The position numbers and the translations under genes were made by a program. DNA of 64,000 nt from Cladobotryum mycophilum. Lineage: Eukaryota > Ascomycota > Sordariomycetes > Hypocreales > Hypocreaceae. Where the stretch lies: assembly GCA_036429605.1 (NCBI GenBank), contig JAVFKD010000015.1, positions 62,001 to 126,000 of the forward strand. The letters run 5' to 3'. The notes under the pieces are model-generated. The model was not told where the DNA came from, ran no database searches, and was given only the letters and a program-made list of their open reading frames with translations. This document shows positions 1 through 12,186 of the stretch, piece by piece. The first letter of the stretch is position 1. Each line of letters opens with the position of its first letter.

Positions 1-3000
1 GCTAAGACATTGACTGACACGGCTGCTCCATTCCGGAATCGAAAAGTGCACATTGCCCATCTGTGCGATTAACTTCGGGATGTTATAGGTGGTGCTTTGA
101 ACCCCGGCCTATGACGCGAGTGCTGGGGTGGAAAATATTTGAATTTGTTATGAGAGCTTGACGATGGGATTTTTCGTGGAGTTGATGGGCAGAAGAAGTT
201 ACATGTAGGTTTTCATTGGTATTGAGAATGTATAGAGAGAGATTGATTGATTGATGGATGGATATTGCTTTCGTAGGATGCTTGGGAAATGTCTCACCAA
301 TAACCAATCTGCTGGAATGGCCACAAGTTCGGCGCCTTCAGCAATGCTGGATGCACCTTATCACCCGCCCACTTCGTCCGCTCACTTTGTGTCCGACGAT
401 ATGTCCGGCCAATGAGGCGAGCTTATATTACTTGGATGTATCTGCAGCTCCGTTCCCTCTCAGATATGCGACCCATTACCTTGTTCTTTCTTATCCAATA
501 GCGGATTAGAGAAGGGGGATGACCGCGACATAAACAGGTTCTATGGGGGCCAACTCAGACACCCTTGCTCTCGGTCGTCCCGCCTGTGCTGTACAGCAAA
601 GGCGCAAGATAGCTACACTTTTTTATCATAGTAGAGATATTCCTTTGTGCGGTACGCGTATCTGCTAAGGGGCCCGAACTGATAAGGAGGTGCCTAGGTC
701 GTTACAATGCGGTCCGGTCTCTCGCTACTGTCGGCCTTGAAGATGGCTCTCTCCGTATCGAGATTGTCTCGAGGGGGAGTCGTGATCCTTGGTTATGCTT
801 GTGCTGGTATTGGACTTGGGTAAAGGGGGTTTACAAGATATCATGCATGACCCGATATGCAAAGTGTTATATCACTACTGCCAATCAACTTGCTAGTCGG
901 ATACCTACGCAGTCGTACTCTATTTGCAGTGGCTACTACCAAGGTGGTTCAATAGAGTCTTCATCACCATTGCAACCAGCCGTACCATACCACCTCTGGT
1001 TTCGCATCTTCACAGGTCTACTTATCTAAAACCCAGAGTCACCCCCTGCGTGTACGTGCCTCGTGCTGGTATTGATCTCTCATGAAGCTCAAAAAGAATA
1101 TAGGCTACCATCTCCACTGCCTAGTGTAATCATGCAAAAAAAAGCGTGCAAGGTGTCTGGCCGAAGACCCATTACCAGCTCGTTGGGCGAGAATCCGCTT
1201 GACACCGTGGAGGGCATTATTTAACGATAACGGTAGACTGGCAAGGCAGAATGACCAGGGTCTCCCTAGCGTTCCATGATAAACGTATTCGAATATCGTT
1301 TTGGCAATGGAGTTAATCGATTCAGGCTGTTCGTCTCCGACGAGTGCCATGCGGTAGTTGCGAGATGCTAGTGTAGCTCCTGCAACCGTTCATTCTCAAG
1401 GCTGGAAGAAAAAGAAATTAAAGAGAGGCAGGTGGTTAGGCAAGCGTGGTAAAGTGTCGATGGATACAGCTGATACCTGTCTGAACTCGCTGGTATGGAA
1501 CAAGACTGCATTCCTTAGGAACACAGCCTCAATAGAGAGAATCGCGCTTCTTTGATGCCATGGCCACTGTTGAATATGCTTTCAAAACATCGACTTTCTG
1601 GCCATGACTTGCCAGTAACATGTCCTGATCAACTTCCATCACCAGTGCGTCTCCCAGATCATCTAATGCATCCAAGTCGTTGTTTGACATTGTGAAGGAC
1701 ATCGCACGGAAACGAAGACTGGCATTTGATCCCCACTGCACGTGGAATGAAGCCTAGATTCGTTGAGAATTGATAGGTTACCGCTTTGTAATAACGTGCC
1801 ATGACCCCATGGCTATAGCTACTAGACGCAATGGATCTTTTTAGATCACAAATTTGAGACTGCTGGCGAAGATATGCAGCACTAGAAGAATGAAGATGAG
1901 GTGGCTAGACGCCACGATTAAGCTCTTGGGAAGAAACCAGATGGCTCGTCACCATGTTGCCTCTTTAGCAAAAGATGAAGATGCGGCAAACAAAGATGCT
2001 CTATTGAGAACCTTGGACGTGGAGGACGGCACACTCACTACACCTGATGGAAACGTCGTGTTCGAGGTGAGGGCCAGTTTCCTCCCACGTCTAGTCTGCC
2101 ATGCCAATGCTAGCATTAGTCTCAGGAGCATCCCGACAAAGCCGAAGCGATTCTCTATTTGCCGAGTATCACCATCTGGTTGAATAGATGGAAGCCTTGT
2201 CATAAGAAACAGCATGCAAGCAGAACATGTGTTGATACAATATAGTACTGCTGACGCCTGCGCATTTCCTGTGCTTTCTTGGTGTCTTTAGCTAGACCAT
2301 TCTTTCGACTGTCTTCCAGCGAGTTCCATCTTTCTCGGCCGACAACGAATATAATACTTGACATATACATGGCGGCGTAATGCGCAAGCAGACGCATCAC
2401 TGGGGGTTGACACGACCGCATCGCCTTGCAGATGGATGGTCATATCTACATTAGATAAAACATATATACTCTCAAAGCGCCAAAAAAAAAAAAAAAAGAA
2501 AGAAAGAAAAAAAAAGAAAAGAAAAGGCCTCGAGCTGAATTAGAGGGTAGAAGTGCATCTCACCAAGATGCGACTCTAAAAAAGTCTTGAAAGATAGAAC
2601 TTAGACTGCAAGCGTCCATGAGCATCATCACTTGTCCGGTGTAGGGCCTCGATCTGTCACATGTTGGCGGCTACAGTAGGTACCAAGTACTACTTACTTA
2701 AGCTTACGTATTGGCGTACGAATCGACACAGGTACGTACCAGTCCGTTGGTTCCCTCTCTCAGTGGCAAAGTCGATTCGTCGTCACCACCACCACCACCG
2801 AGACAACTCTTCAGCGAATCATGACGCACCGTTTTCAGCAAAAAGTAGGTGGCACGGGCTTCATCTGGCGTGGCGCAGTGGCTCAGGAGGCATGAATGTA
2901 TTATTATTAGCCACTTGGTCTGGCTGTGAGATACCGCCTATGTACCAGGCTGCCGCCAAAAGTCGCCTGCCATGCGTATGTATAAAGAAAACAGAATGGA

Positions 3001-3057
3001 TACCTTTCAGTCCTTTTCTCCTCCTCTCAAAGTCCCCCTTACCATCTTCACAAAACT
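1..3057. other. Left-end stretch with no convincing gene
   Basis: I see no recognisable protein family here. Two short patches look coding but cannot be extended. One is on minus, about 1529-1690, beginning at an ATG followed by an acidic run (NDLDALDDLGDALVMEVDQD). The other is on plus, about 1942-2067, an acidic stretch (SLAKDEDAANKDALLRTLDV) that ends at a plausible GTGAGG donor. They are most likely relics or exons of a decayed gene. The last 400 bases before 3058 should hold the promoter of the dynamin-like gene; a short CAC/ACC run lies near 2785-2800. Confidence 0.4.
2481..2528. repeat. Homopurine A/G tract
   Basis: A nearly pure A run with interspersed G (AAAG and AAAAG units) covers roughly 48 bases. 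It is simple low-complexity sequence, and the lysine-rich reading frame across it should not be taken as a gene. Confidence 0.9.
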
Positions 3058-5546
3058 ATGGGATCCATGCTTGTCAATCCACCCATGAATGCAACCCTCC
3101 CAATGACATCATCCCTCTCGTCCTCTGTGGACGTCCAAGGCCTGGCGAGCGAACAGCGAGGACTCCTAGATCTAATCGACAAGCTGCAATTTGCACAGCT
3201 GGACAATGTCAAGCTGCCGCAGATTGTCGTCGTCGGAGACCAGAGCGCCGGCAAATCGAGTGTCCTAGAGGCCATCTCGGGCACCCCATTTCCTCGAGAA
3301 GCCGGCGCGTGCACTCGATTCGCGACCGAAATTCGACTCAGACGATCAAAGGAGACGACGCTCAGAGTCTCCATCATCCCAGACAAGAATCGCCCTTACA
3401 ATGAACAGAACCGCCTCTTGCAGTTTGGCGGAAATGCCAACATGTCCTTTGACTCCATGATGCGGGAGGCAACTGAGCTCATCGCCCCACGAAACATTCC
3501 AGGCCGCTTCGCCGCTCGCGACATTCTTGTGGTGGAAAAGACTGGTCCGGATATGCCTCTACTCACGCTGGTCGATCTTCCTGGTCTCGTCCGCGTCGCC
3601 AACCGCGACCAGTCGGACGCCGACATTCAGACCATTGAAGCGCTTTCGGAGCGGTACATGAAGAGCAGCCGTACCATTATTCTTGCTGTTATCGGCGGCA
3701 ACAATGACTACGTGCAAGCTCCCATTCTGCAAAAGGCTCGTCAGTTTGATCCCTCGGGGTCTCGCACCATTGGCGTCTTGACCAAGCCCGACATGACGGA
3801 AGGCATCGGTCTGGAGGACAAGTTTATTGAGCTGGTCACCAACAAGGACCAGGAAAACAACTTTAAGCTTGGCTGGTACGTCTTGCTCAATCCCGGCCCT
3901 GGAGAATACTGGGGGTCCCCCAAGACCGCACTCGACGAGAGGCCGAGTTCTTTACCCGAACAAAATGGGCGGCACTACCACCCGGCAGATGGGGGGTCGA
4001 AGCACTCCGCCAAAAGCTCAGCTCTCAACTACAGCGACACATTGGAAAGCACGTCAAGAGCCTAAGGAGACAAATTCAGCAGGCGCTGGAGCAGTGCGAG
4101 GCTCAGCTCAAATCCATGGGCTCAGGCCACGATAGCGTCGAGGAGATGCGGTTCCAGATGGGCGAATTGTTTACAGCGTCAAATAACCTCGTTACGCCTG
4201 CGGTGAATGGAAATTATAAAAATCCCGTCGGCGAACGATTCTTTGCCCGACAAACAGCCCCCAAGGGCATGTCAGCGCAGAAGCTCAGGGCACGTGTTCG
4301 CGAAGAGAGCGAGAGATTCTCACGGTCATTCCGTCAGCATGGCCGTACCTACAACTCTGCCGGAGACAGCCTCCCCGCCGTGGGGGTTGTTGACGACCCG
4401 TCCAAGAAGGAGTTTGCCCAGCGCGAAGTTGAGCCTCTTCTCCGCCAAATCAGGGGCAATGAACTGCCACTCGACTCCAATCCCCGAGCGCCATATATTC
4501 TCTTTCAAGACTTTTCTCGAAACTGGCCGGTTCTGGCTCAAGAGTACAAGGACAACGTCGGTGTCATCTGCAACGAGTTTCTCACCGACGTAATTCTTCA
4601 CGTTTTCCCCACCAGAATGCAGGATCCTCTTCGCTTCCATTTTTTGGAGATGAAGATGAAGAACATGATGGAGAATTCGGAAAACGAACTTGGCAAGTTG
4701 GGGGATGACTTGCTGCTCGAGATTCAGCCTTACGATCCAGAGTACGAGGACAGACTTATCAAATGGCGGGCTGAAGCGACGCAGAATGGAGGGATATATA
4801 CCGAAGCCGAGGAGGTGCTGGAGAAGAGTCTGATATACTACGATCTCAACGCCCGGATATTCACGCGCAATGTGATTACCCAGGTTGTCGAGCGGAATCT
4901 TCTTCTCGGCATGCTCGGTCTGTTTAATCCGATTGAGATTTTGCGCATGCCGAATTCAACGGTCGAGGGTATTGCTGCGGAGAATAAGGAGACGCGGGAT
5001 CTACGTATAACGTTGAAAGCGAGAAAGGCTGCGATTGAAGAGGCGAGGAGTATTTGCGCCAGTTTGGCCATGAGGAGTGATTTGCGGTCGTATCAGGATG
5101 ATGACGAGGTGGATGTGGCTACAGATGATGAAGATGTTCCCAAGCGTCCATCAGCTTATGAGCAAACCCAATCTCATCAAGCTGTCCATCAACCTACCCA
5201 TCAACCTGCCCATCAACCTACCAGATCACAAGACTCGACTCAGCGTCCACAAAGGAGAGAAGCGCCTCGTCCATCGGTGATTACCGAAGCAGCTCAACGG
5301 ACGCCCGCAACAACACAGCAAGAATTTGCCGCCAACGCCACTGAATGGGCGCCCTATTATCCGACACCTCAGCAGCAGGCCGCTCCGACTGCGGTCCCTC
5401 CTCCTCCTCCACCTAGACCTTCCAAGGTGGGATACGAAGAAGCCGAGAGGTATTACGAGGCGCCGCGTCCTGATTCTTCTAGGGGAAAGGAGAGTGCGAG
5501 ACATCGGCTTGCGTCTGTGATGAAGATGGGGCAGGGCCAGACTTAG
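3058..5546 (+). CDS. Dynamin-like (Mx-type) large GTPase, with one frameshift
   Basis: Single-exon dynamin-superfamily GTPase of about 829 residues if one base is allowed at the frameshift. The N-terminal G domain is clear: P-loop GDQSAGKSS (about 60-68), switch threonine in TRFAT (about 86-90), DLPG (173-176) and TKPD (242-245). The middle/stalk and GTPase-effector regions follow. A low-complexity tail has HQPTHQPAHQP repeats and a proline stretch, with no PH domain. Such proteins hydrolyse GTP and self-assemble on membranes or large complexes; the lack of a PH domain resembles the fungal group often annotated as Mx-like. The reading frame breaks near 3911-3925, in a GGGGG-T-CCCCC stretch: upstream sequence reads to WGSPK and downstream continues coherently as RTRREAEFF in another frame, so one base is missing. 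The start is the first in-frame ATG after a pyrimidine-rich leader. It is a pseudogene only if the indel is real. Confidence 0.88.
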
Positions 5547-6543
5547 AAATGGGTTTCTGGGTTGTATCTTTATGCTAGCATTGGGATTCTGTAGACTATT
5601 GGGTTCTTGGGCTCGGATTGGGATTGGGATTTGTACTTTGATAGCGTTTAGTGAATGGATTTTTTACATCTTGGATCTTAGCTTCCGTGAAGACACTGCC
5701 ACCCAATTCACAAACCGGCCCAACCGGATTATTAACTGTATCTATGGATAAAGCCTTATACTGTCGAGGCCCATTGCTTGCCTCTTGGCTTGCAGGAAGA
5801 ATGGCTACGAGTATGGCGTAGCTCGAGGGGGGAATAAGAAGAAGAAAAAGGAAGTTGAAGAAAAGAAAAGGGAATATGAGATGAAGAGTAGAATATGGAA
5901 TCTATCTTGCCATGTTCAGCGTTCTGGTACGCATCTTATTACCCCCTTGCATAACCCCTTGAAGAAAAAAAAGAAACAGTAATCATTCCAAGCTCCAAAG
6001 CCAGTCCGATCCCATATCGGAATTTCTCGCATCCCTATTTTACGAATCAAAGGCAAGATGTATAAATCTTTTATTTTTTCCAATTTACCTTTACTCTAGA
6101 TTAGAGAAAAGGCAATGCTTCTTGGCCCTTGCCATCACGACGCGCCGCTACCCCAAGATGATGTTCAGGGTAAGCTTGGGGAATTCTAACCTGCTGGATG
6201 GAAATAGTCACCCGGATACTGCTTTTTTAAGCAATGTGTTTTGGATAGTGGCCAATAGGAGAATGTTTGTCTTGACGGAGTTGAACTGGGAATTGGTACT
6301 TGCATGGGAGCTATTCCTGAAGTATTTACGCATGGCGTTTTGGATGACGATGGTATGATCTTGTTGGTTATATAAACCCAATGAGTGTCAGCCATACGAA
6401 GACTACTTATTCCTGCAGTGAGAAACTTGGCAGAGCCTTTTATTTATTTATTCATCATTTTATATATTTTCATTTATATTTATAACTCATATTTTATTTT
6501 ATTTTATTTCATCTTCCTTCATCCTACTGGATCCGTCTCAAAA
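5547..6543. other. Intergenic, no gene seen
   Basis: This is the 3' flank of the dynamin-like gene and the 5' flank of the dehydrogenase. It contains A-rich and lysine-coding low-complexity stretches near 5835-5880 and 5960-5980 and a TTTTA/ATTTT run at 6440-6510 that probably belongs to the downstream gene's promoter or leader. No coding potential is convincing. Confidence 0.5.
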
Positions 6544-7681
6544 ATGTCCCTCCTCAGTCTCCTACGCGCCCAGTACAAACACCTCCCCATCCCCCTCTCC
6601 CCAGACGACGTCGCCGGACGAACCTACATCGTCACCGGCGCAAACTCCGGTCTGGGCTTGGAATGCACCAAACACCTCGTCCGCCTTGGTGCCGCGAGGG
6701 TGATTATGGCCGTGAGGAACGTGCAGAGCGGCGAGGAGGCAAAGGCGGCTATTGAAGGGGAGACGGGTCGTTGTGCGGGTGTGCTCTGGGTGTGGCATCT
6801 TGATCTTGCGTCGTATGGCTCTGTTGCTGCGTTTGCGCAGAGGGCGGGGGTGAACTTGATCGTATAGACGGGCTAATTGAAAACGCTGCCATTGCAAACA
6901 ATACCTGGCTCGAGCTGGAAGGTAATGCGTCCGACTATACAGTCAATGTCCTCTCCACCATTCTCCTCGCGGCGCTCATGCTCCCGCACATGGAGAAGTC
7001 AGCACAAAAGTTCGACATCTTGCCTAGAATAGCAATCATAGGAAGCGGAGCTGCGTTTCAGGCCCGGGCTGTGCTGGACAAGTTGGACATCAACGACATC
7101 TTTGGGGATCTGCGGAATCGTGAAAAGTGGGAGCCGCAAATCACCAGCAAGTGAGTATCCCGACACCTTACTTGGGTTTTAACGTCGGACTAATTTCTTT
7201 GTGTGCAGTTACCCCCTGAGCAAATTGCTTCTTCACTTTGCCTACCTCCAACTCATCCGCCTCGCACCAGTGGAGCGCACCGGAGTGGTCATCAACTTGG
7301 TCAACCCGGGTATTTGCTACAGCGGTCTCACGCGCAATGCCAACATGACTATGTGGTTGCAGGTCAATCTTGCACGACTGCTCATGGGTCGCACAGCAGA
7401 AGCGGGAAGCAGGACGTTGCTTCATGGCCTGGCGGTTGGTAAAGAAGGGCATGGAAAGTATCTCTCAGAATGCGAGATTAGCGAGTGAGTGTATCCCCAT
7501 TGCTTCATTCGAGATAAATCTTTTTTGAGTTGTGCTGATTGCGTCCTTTAGACATCTTGTTCCGGAATGGGTGACGGATGATGATGGGAAAAAGTGGCAG
7601 ATTCGCGTCTGGGAGCAAGTCTCGGAGATTTTGCAAAAGGAACAGCCAGGGTGTCTTGATGGCCTCTCCAAGTCGTCGTAA
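6544..7681 (+). CDS. Short-chain dehydrogenase/reductase (SDR), with one frameshift
   Basis: NAD(P)-dependent SDR of about 337 residues, most like fungal retinol-dehydrogenase-type SDRs; the substrate cannot be told. The Rossmann motif TGANSGLG is at residues 31-38, and the NAG-equivalent is ENAAI. The catalytic YxxxK appears as YPLSK after splicing. Three exons: 6544-7150, 7209-7484 and 7552-7681. Donors are GTGAGT and the acceptors are CAG and TAG. A single-base loss in the G run at 6846-6850 breaks the frame: sequence before reads FAQRAG and after reads ELDRIDGLIENAA. Allowing one extra G makes the spliced length exactly 338 codons. The next gene, also an oxidoreductase, is 900 bp downstream in the same direction, too far to imply co-regulation. 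Confidence 0.85.
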
Positions 7682-8581
7682 TCGTCTGCGTGTTTCGGAG
7701 CATGAGAGCATCGGCTGTATCCCGTTGTGGTGCGGATTCCTGATTAAAGCTTGATGTCTAGCCCAATCAAATGGAGATGACTCTTTTTCCATGCCACGTC
7801 CACCTCCATGACAAATGAGGTAAAGCCAACGCCGATGGCGTTTGTTAGGAATCGAATCCAATCAAGAGGGTGTCAAAAAAACACCTCCAGTTCACCACAT
7901 ACAAAATACCGTTTGTTAGATGGGCGGTGCTTTTTGATACCCTGGGGCCCAACTCACAAAACACCCCTTCTTGGTACGTCAGGACAGCATTCCCCATGTA
8001 AATCCTTCAAGCCACATCAGAAGAAACCGGCACAAACTTTACCCCGGAACCATCAACCGAGAAAACGCCCAAAACGCCACCAGACAGGCATCCGAATCCA
8101 TTTCAAGCCACCCAATGCAACGCTGCAGCAGAGGATCGGGTGAACTCCCCCGCGCGTGGGGCTGGTCGGCACGGCGGCGGCTGGTGGGGAGGGCCGTTGA
8201 GAGGCTTGATAACTATCGAATAATACCCGTGATTTGGTGAAATCCCCTCGTGTTTTCTTAATCTGTTCTCTTGAAAAGTGTTTTCAATACGTGGCTGCAG
8301 TTTGTGGCGTTGACGGTGCTTGAGATTCGTCCGAATGACGACAGACGATATGGGTAATAGGTCACGCAATATGGGCATCCTTGAGGAAACGGAGAGGGAG
8401 CTTGTGGGAGGATAAATAGGCCATCTCGCGGCCCCCGTTGTTCGGCGGAAGCATCTCCCTCATCAGATTCATCACAAGATATCAACCCCCTCAACCGACA
8501 CTCAACCTGAATCATTATTCTTTTTCCATTCCCAATTCAATTCAACATACTTTGAAAAAAACCCATACCCACAAACTCATA
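7682..8581. other. Intergenic, no gene seen
   Basis: There is no supported gene. The last 180 bases resemble a promoter and leader: a TATA-like GATAAATAG near 8411-8420, then a long C/A/T-rich leader up to the start codon at 8582. Confidence 0.5.
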
Positions 8582-9656
8582 ATGTCTGTCACAAACCGCA
8601 AAGTCGTCATCACCAAATTCGGCGACGTCTCCAACCTCGCCATCGTCGAGGAGGAACTCGAGGCCCCGGCCCAGGACCATGTGCAAGTCAACATCATCTA
8701 CGCTGGCTTTGCCGGTGCCGATGTAAACATGAGGTGAGAGTTCATGACTTGATTCCAAAGTTTGTCTTGTTTTGTTTTTCTCATGGGAAAATAGAATGGG
8801 AATATACCCCTTCCAGAAACAGGCGCCGCTCACCCCGGGATACTCCTTTGTCGGTCGCGTCAAGGCCAACGGCCCCGGAAGCTCCAAGTTTCAACCTGGG
8901 GACATCGTCTGTGCTCTGACAGTCTATGATTCGGACGCCACGTACATCAACATCCCGGAAAAGTACCTCGTCCCCGTACCCTCGGGCGTCGACCTCCAGC
9001 AAGTCGTCTCCCTCGTTGTGGACTGGAGCACGGCCTACGGCATGGTCCACCGTTACGCCAAAGTGACAAAGGGCCAGCGTGTCTTTATTCATGGCATGAG
9101 CGGCGCCGTGGGTCAGGGAGTTATGCATCTGTGTAAACTCCAGGGCGCAGAGGTGTACGGCACGGCCTCTGAGCGCAACCACGCTGCCCTCAAGGAAGCC
9201 GGTGGCCATCCGTTTGTATACACTAACAAGGACTGGATCCCCGCCATGCAGGCCCTGGGCGGCGTGCACGCAGTCTTTGACCCCCTCGGCTTCGAAAGCT
9301 TTGACGAGTCGTGGTCCATTCTGACCAACGCCCAGCCTAGCACGCTGGTCGCTTACGGAAACAACAAGAACAGTCTCGGCGACGACCAGCCTCGCTCGCC
9401 GTATCTCTCCATTGCCAAGCTGTTCCTTCGCAACGCCGTTCTCTGGTCCAACAAGTCGGCCAGTTTCTTCATGATCACCAGGGACCAAAAGACGTTTGAG
9501 CCGGAGCTGACAACGCTCCTGGATATGCTCAAGGAAGGACGCATCAGCGTGCCCATCAAGGGGGTGTGGGATATGGATAACATCAAGGAGGCGCACGAGG
9601 CGTGGGGACGGGGTCCTAACATGGGGTCGCTCGTCATTCGTGTCTCGGAGGAGTAA
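8582..9656 (+). CDS. Medium-chain dehydrogenase/reductase, quinone-oxidoreductase-like
   Basis: An MDR-superfamily NAD(P)H-dependent oxidoreductase of 337 residues. Two exons (8582-8733 and 8795-9656) are joined by a 61-nt intron (GTGAGA...TAG) that restores NMRMGIYPF. The N-terminal GroES-like fold contains [13 protein letters not shown], where MDR enzymes carry the GxExxGxV-type segment. The nucleotide-binding fold carries [10 protein letters not shown], the AxxGxxGxx-type dinucleotide motif. No zinc-ligand cysteine pattern is visible, so it belongs to the zinc-independent quinone oxidoreductase/enoyl reductase side of the family. The substrate is unknown. It lies tandem with the SDR gene upstream but about 900 bp away. 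A long reading frame on the opposite strand over the same bases is a shadow. Confidence 0.9.
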
Positions 9657-10251
9657 CTGGTGTCCTGGTCGAGAGCATGCTTTCCTTTTGCTATGGCTTT
9701 GAGCACCGTTCAGCTTGTGATTGTTTGGCAATTTTCATGTTTCTTCTCATTAGTTGTTTGGGTATCATGTTTGCGGGTTTCTGTTGGATGCATATAGACT
9801 AATACAATCATCATCTCCTCTTCAAACATGTTGTCTCCTGTGGGTACACGGATAATGCCAGAAGACTGGACCCTTGAAGATCATCTCCTCGATAGGCATT
9901 TGCGGAACCTGTGCAGCGATGATACCCGTAACGTGTCAGCCATCCATGTTCGACAATGACCAGGATATCCATTCACGTACATTCCAGTTGGATCTTCCAG
10001 CCTATTAGCGATAATGTATCTTCGTTTGCGCTCCATCTCTGATCCAACATCCGTGCCATGTTGTGATGGTTGTGACGTCAACGCCATGACATCACTCCCG
10101 ACCCAAATGCCATCACCCAGATGACGACTTGGCCACCAGATAAGAGTCAAGAGTAAAAGAGTCCTTCATTCCATCGAGTTGAATACTCAATTGTAACAAA
10201 ACACAACAAAATAAACCATTGTCAATGCGATACACCAATCTGAAATTCACA
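9657..10251. other. Intergenic, no gene seen
   Basis: This stretch holds the 3' flank of the oxidoreductase and a short promoter region for the small mitochondrial protein. It includes an A/C-rich leader (AACAAAACACAACAAAATAAACC) just before the start. I see no additional coding sequence. Confidence 0.5.
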
Positions 10252-10626
10252 ATGGCATCAACAACACCACTCCGCCAAGCCCTCGCAACCCAAGGTCTTC
10301 GGACCAGCACCACATTCACCCGCCAATTCCACCAAACAACCTCCCTAGTCAGACCCGCCACATCCGATGCCCAGTCTGAGCATGAGACCAGCCCCGACAA
10401 GACGCACTCCGGAACGCCCAAGCCCAAGATTTCCAACCTCAGCGTTCCTGGCGTCGACACGTCCAAGCATCTGACGGACGAGCAGAAACGGGAAGTCAAG
10501 AAGCACAATGAAGACTTTGAGAAGCGCTTTGATCATGCCGAGACGGCGGCGGATGACAAGGTCGACAAGAAGTTTTGGCAGGGTGGAGGCACACGAAAAG
10601 GGCCTGGCACTGAGCCCAGCTCTTGA
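10252..10626 (+). CDS. Small predicted mitochondrial protein of unknown function
   Basis: A 124-residue single-exon protein. The first 40 residues look like a mitochondrial presequence: no acidic residues and many Arg, Ser, Thr and Gln (MASTTPLRQALATQGLRTST, then FTRQFHQTTS). The C-terminal half is hydrophilic and charged, with LTDEQKREVKKHNEDFEKRF, and ends with a Gly-rich basic tail. The start at 10252 has the context ACAATGGC and gives the cleaner presequence; an in-frame ATG at 10225 would add nine residues. I do not recognise the family, though small fungal mitochondrial proteins of this layout are common. Matrix or inner-membrane location is inferred from the presequence alone. Confidence 0.75.
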   Translation: MASTTPLRQALATQGLRTSTTFTRQFHQTTSLVRPATSDAQSEHETSPDKTHSGTPKPKISNLSVPGVDTSKHLTDEQKREVKKHNEDFEKRFDHAETAADDKVDKKFWQGGGTRKGPGTEPSS

Positions 10627-11494
10627 AGGACATGATACCCAGATTGAACCAAGTGGAAACTAGAGACAACATGTCTGTTGGGGAGCACGGTGAACCGCAA
10701 GATGGAGAGCAATGCATTGTATTATTATTTGGGCCTATGTAGTCCGCCAATGAATGACAAGACTTGATCTATGAATCTCAATCATCACTTCTTTGAGAGC
10801 TTGATCGGCCATCTTGTCAGACCATGTCAGACCAATGGCTCGAATAGCATGTATATCGCCAGTGTACGGGACCTGTCCCTTAATGTGAACGGCCCAAACA
10901 TGCCCAGTAGTAATCGCTGTTAAATTCCAGTGCCATCGAGATCAAGGGTCCTGTCATGCTAAGAGATGAATCGCTTTCTGTCACTGACTCAAGGTACGAT
11001 AGCTGATGCTACTTCCTCGTGGGACATTGTCACGCATAACTTGTGGTACTTTGAACGGATACAAGTCACGGGCAGCTGTATGAGCAGCATGATTCAAGTT
11101 GTCTGCGAGCCAGTGCTGGAAGACGCACTTGTTATGCGTTCAGCGGCCTAGCTCAGTTGACTCTATATCATCTGACCAAGATTGGGAGGTTGAATGGACC
11201 TAAAGTTCCTGTGAAGAATTAGCTTCTGTCTCGCATGTGCGGTGCAAGAAAAAGTGGTAGAGATTCCAAGTCAGAGTAACTATGAACTCAGCGATCACAC
11301 AAGGGGTTTCCTTGTCAAATACAATCTAGCGTGAGGTTTGTTCATCATGTGAGGACGAATAGTAAAGAGGCAGCTTACCATTGATCTGTAGTTGGTGTTC
11401 TTGACACACTGAAGCGAACTCTTGGGGACAATGCTGCCTCGAGTCATGGGCGTTGATGCCTTCTCACATAATATTCTGGCTCTTCACATTTTCA
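10627..11494. other. Intergenic, no gene seen
   Basis: No supported gene lies between the small mitochondrial protein and the convergent 3' end of SVP26. The only reading frames are short and match no pattern I know. Confidence 0.5.
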
Positions 11495-12186
11495 TCACGG
11501 CCGGTCCATGCCAGAGCCGGCAATCTCTCCAATCGCACCGCGAATCCAGTCAACCAGTGCCTTGAGCATTCCCTGGTGCTTGTTCTTGCCATCACCCCCA
11601 CGAACCGGCTCTGTTCCCATTGTAGGCAAGACATTGTCACCCGCAGACAAGCTCACGAACAAGGCGAAAGGCACCAGCCAGACACACAGCCCAAAGTACG
11701 ATGCGATCATGGTGAAGCTGGGGACATCGGCTGCCTCATAGTACGAGGAGCGGTGGTAGGCTCGGGCTTGGCTCTCGGAAAAGTAACGAAACCACACATA
11801 GTGATCAACAAGAACGAGGACTATGGTCTGGTCAGTTTTGGGTGTCTCTTCTTGTTGCTGGAAAGGGAGGGGGTACACATACGACAAGACAAGAGGAACA
11901 ACGGGTCGCTGAGCCTGACAAAGGGAAACCGCCTCATGTTACCGAGATAGACGACATGAGAAAAGATGCCCAGCAGCGAAGCCCAGAAGGGAAACCCATC
12001 CACAAGCCACAAGAACGCCTGCACGCCAATAATGGTGTAAATCAAGCGAGTCAGGAACCGCTTCGCCAGAACTGTATGCTCCTCCACGAGCTCCGACAAG
12101 TAGTAGAGACCCGACGCAATGGACAGAGTCAAGAAGCAGAAGCCAAGAATGCCACCGGCATAGCCAAGCAGAGGAAGAATCCACAT
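11495..12186 (-). CDS. SVP26: SVP26/TEX261 family ER-Golgi cargo adaptor
   Basis: A membrane protein of 209 residues, homologous to yeast Svp26 (Erv26), which loads type II Golgi glycosyltransferases and other cargo into COPII vesicles. Two exons on minus: 12186-11883 and 11820-11495. A 62-nt intron (GTATGT...TAG) joins LLSC to LLVLVDHYVWFRYF. Family hallmarks visible are SIASGLYYLSELVEEH, FLTRLIY, FSHVVYLGNMRRFPF and DHYVWFRYF. There are about four hydrophobic helices and a polar C-terminus. The gene is divergent from BUD23, so the 590 bp between their starts probably hold both promoters. Confidence 0.95.

Noticed and set aside
2661..3404. 247-codon open frame on plus overlapping the dynamin start
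   Set aside because: It overlaps the G domain in another frame and has no domain; its 5' half is promoter DNA with a His run from a CAC repeat.
8781..9731. 316-codon open frame on minus
   Set aside because: It is antisense to the medium-chain oxidoreductase, which has clear family motifs and an intron.
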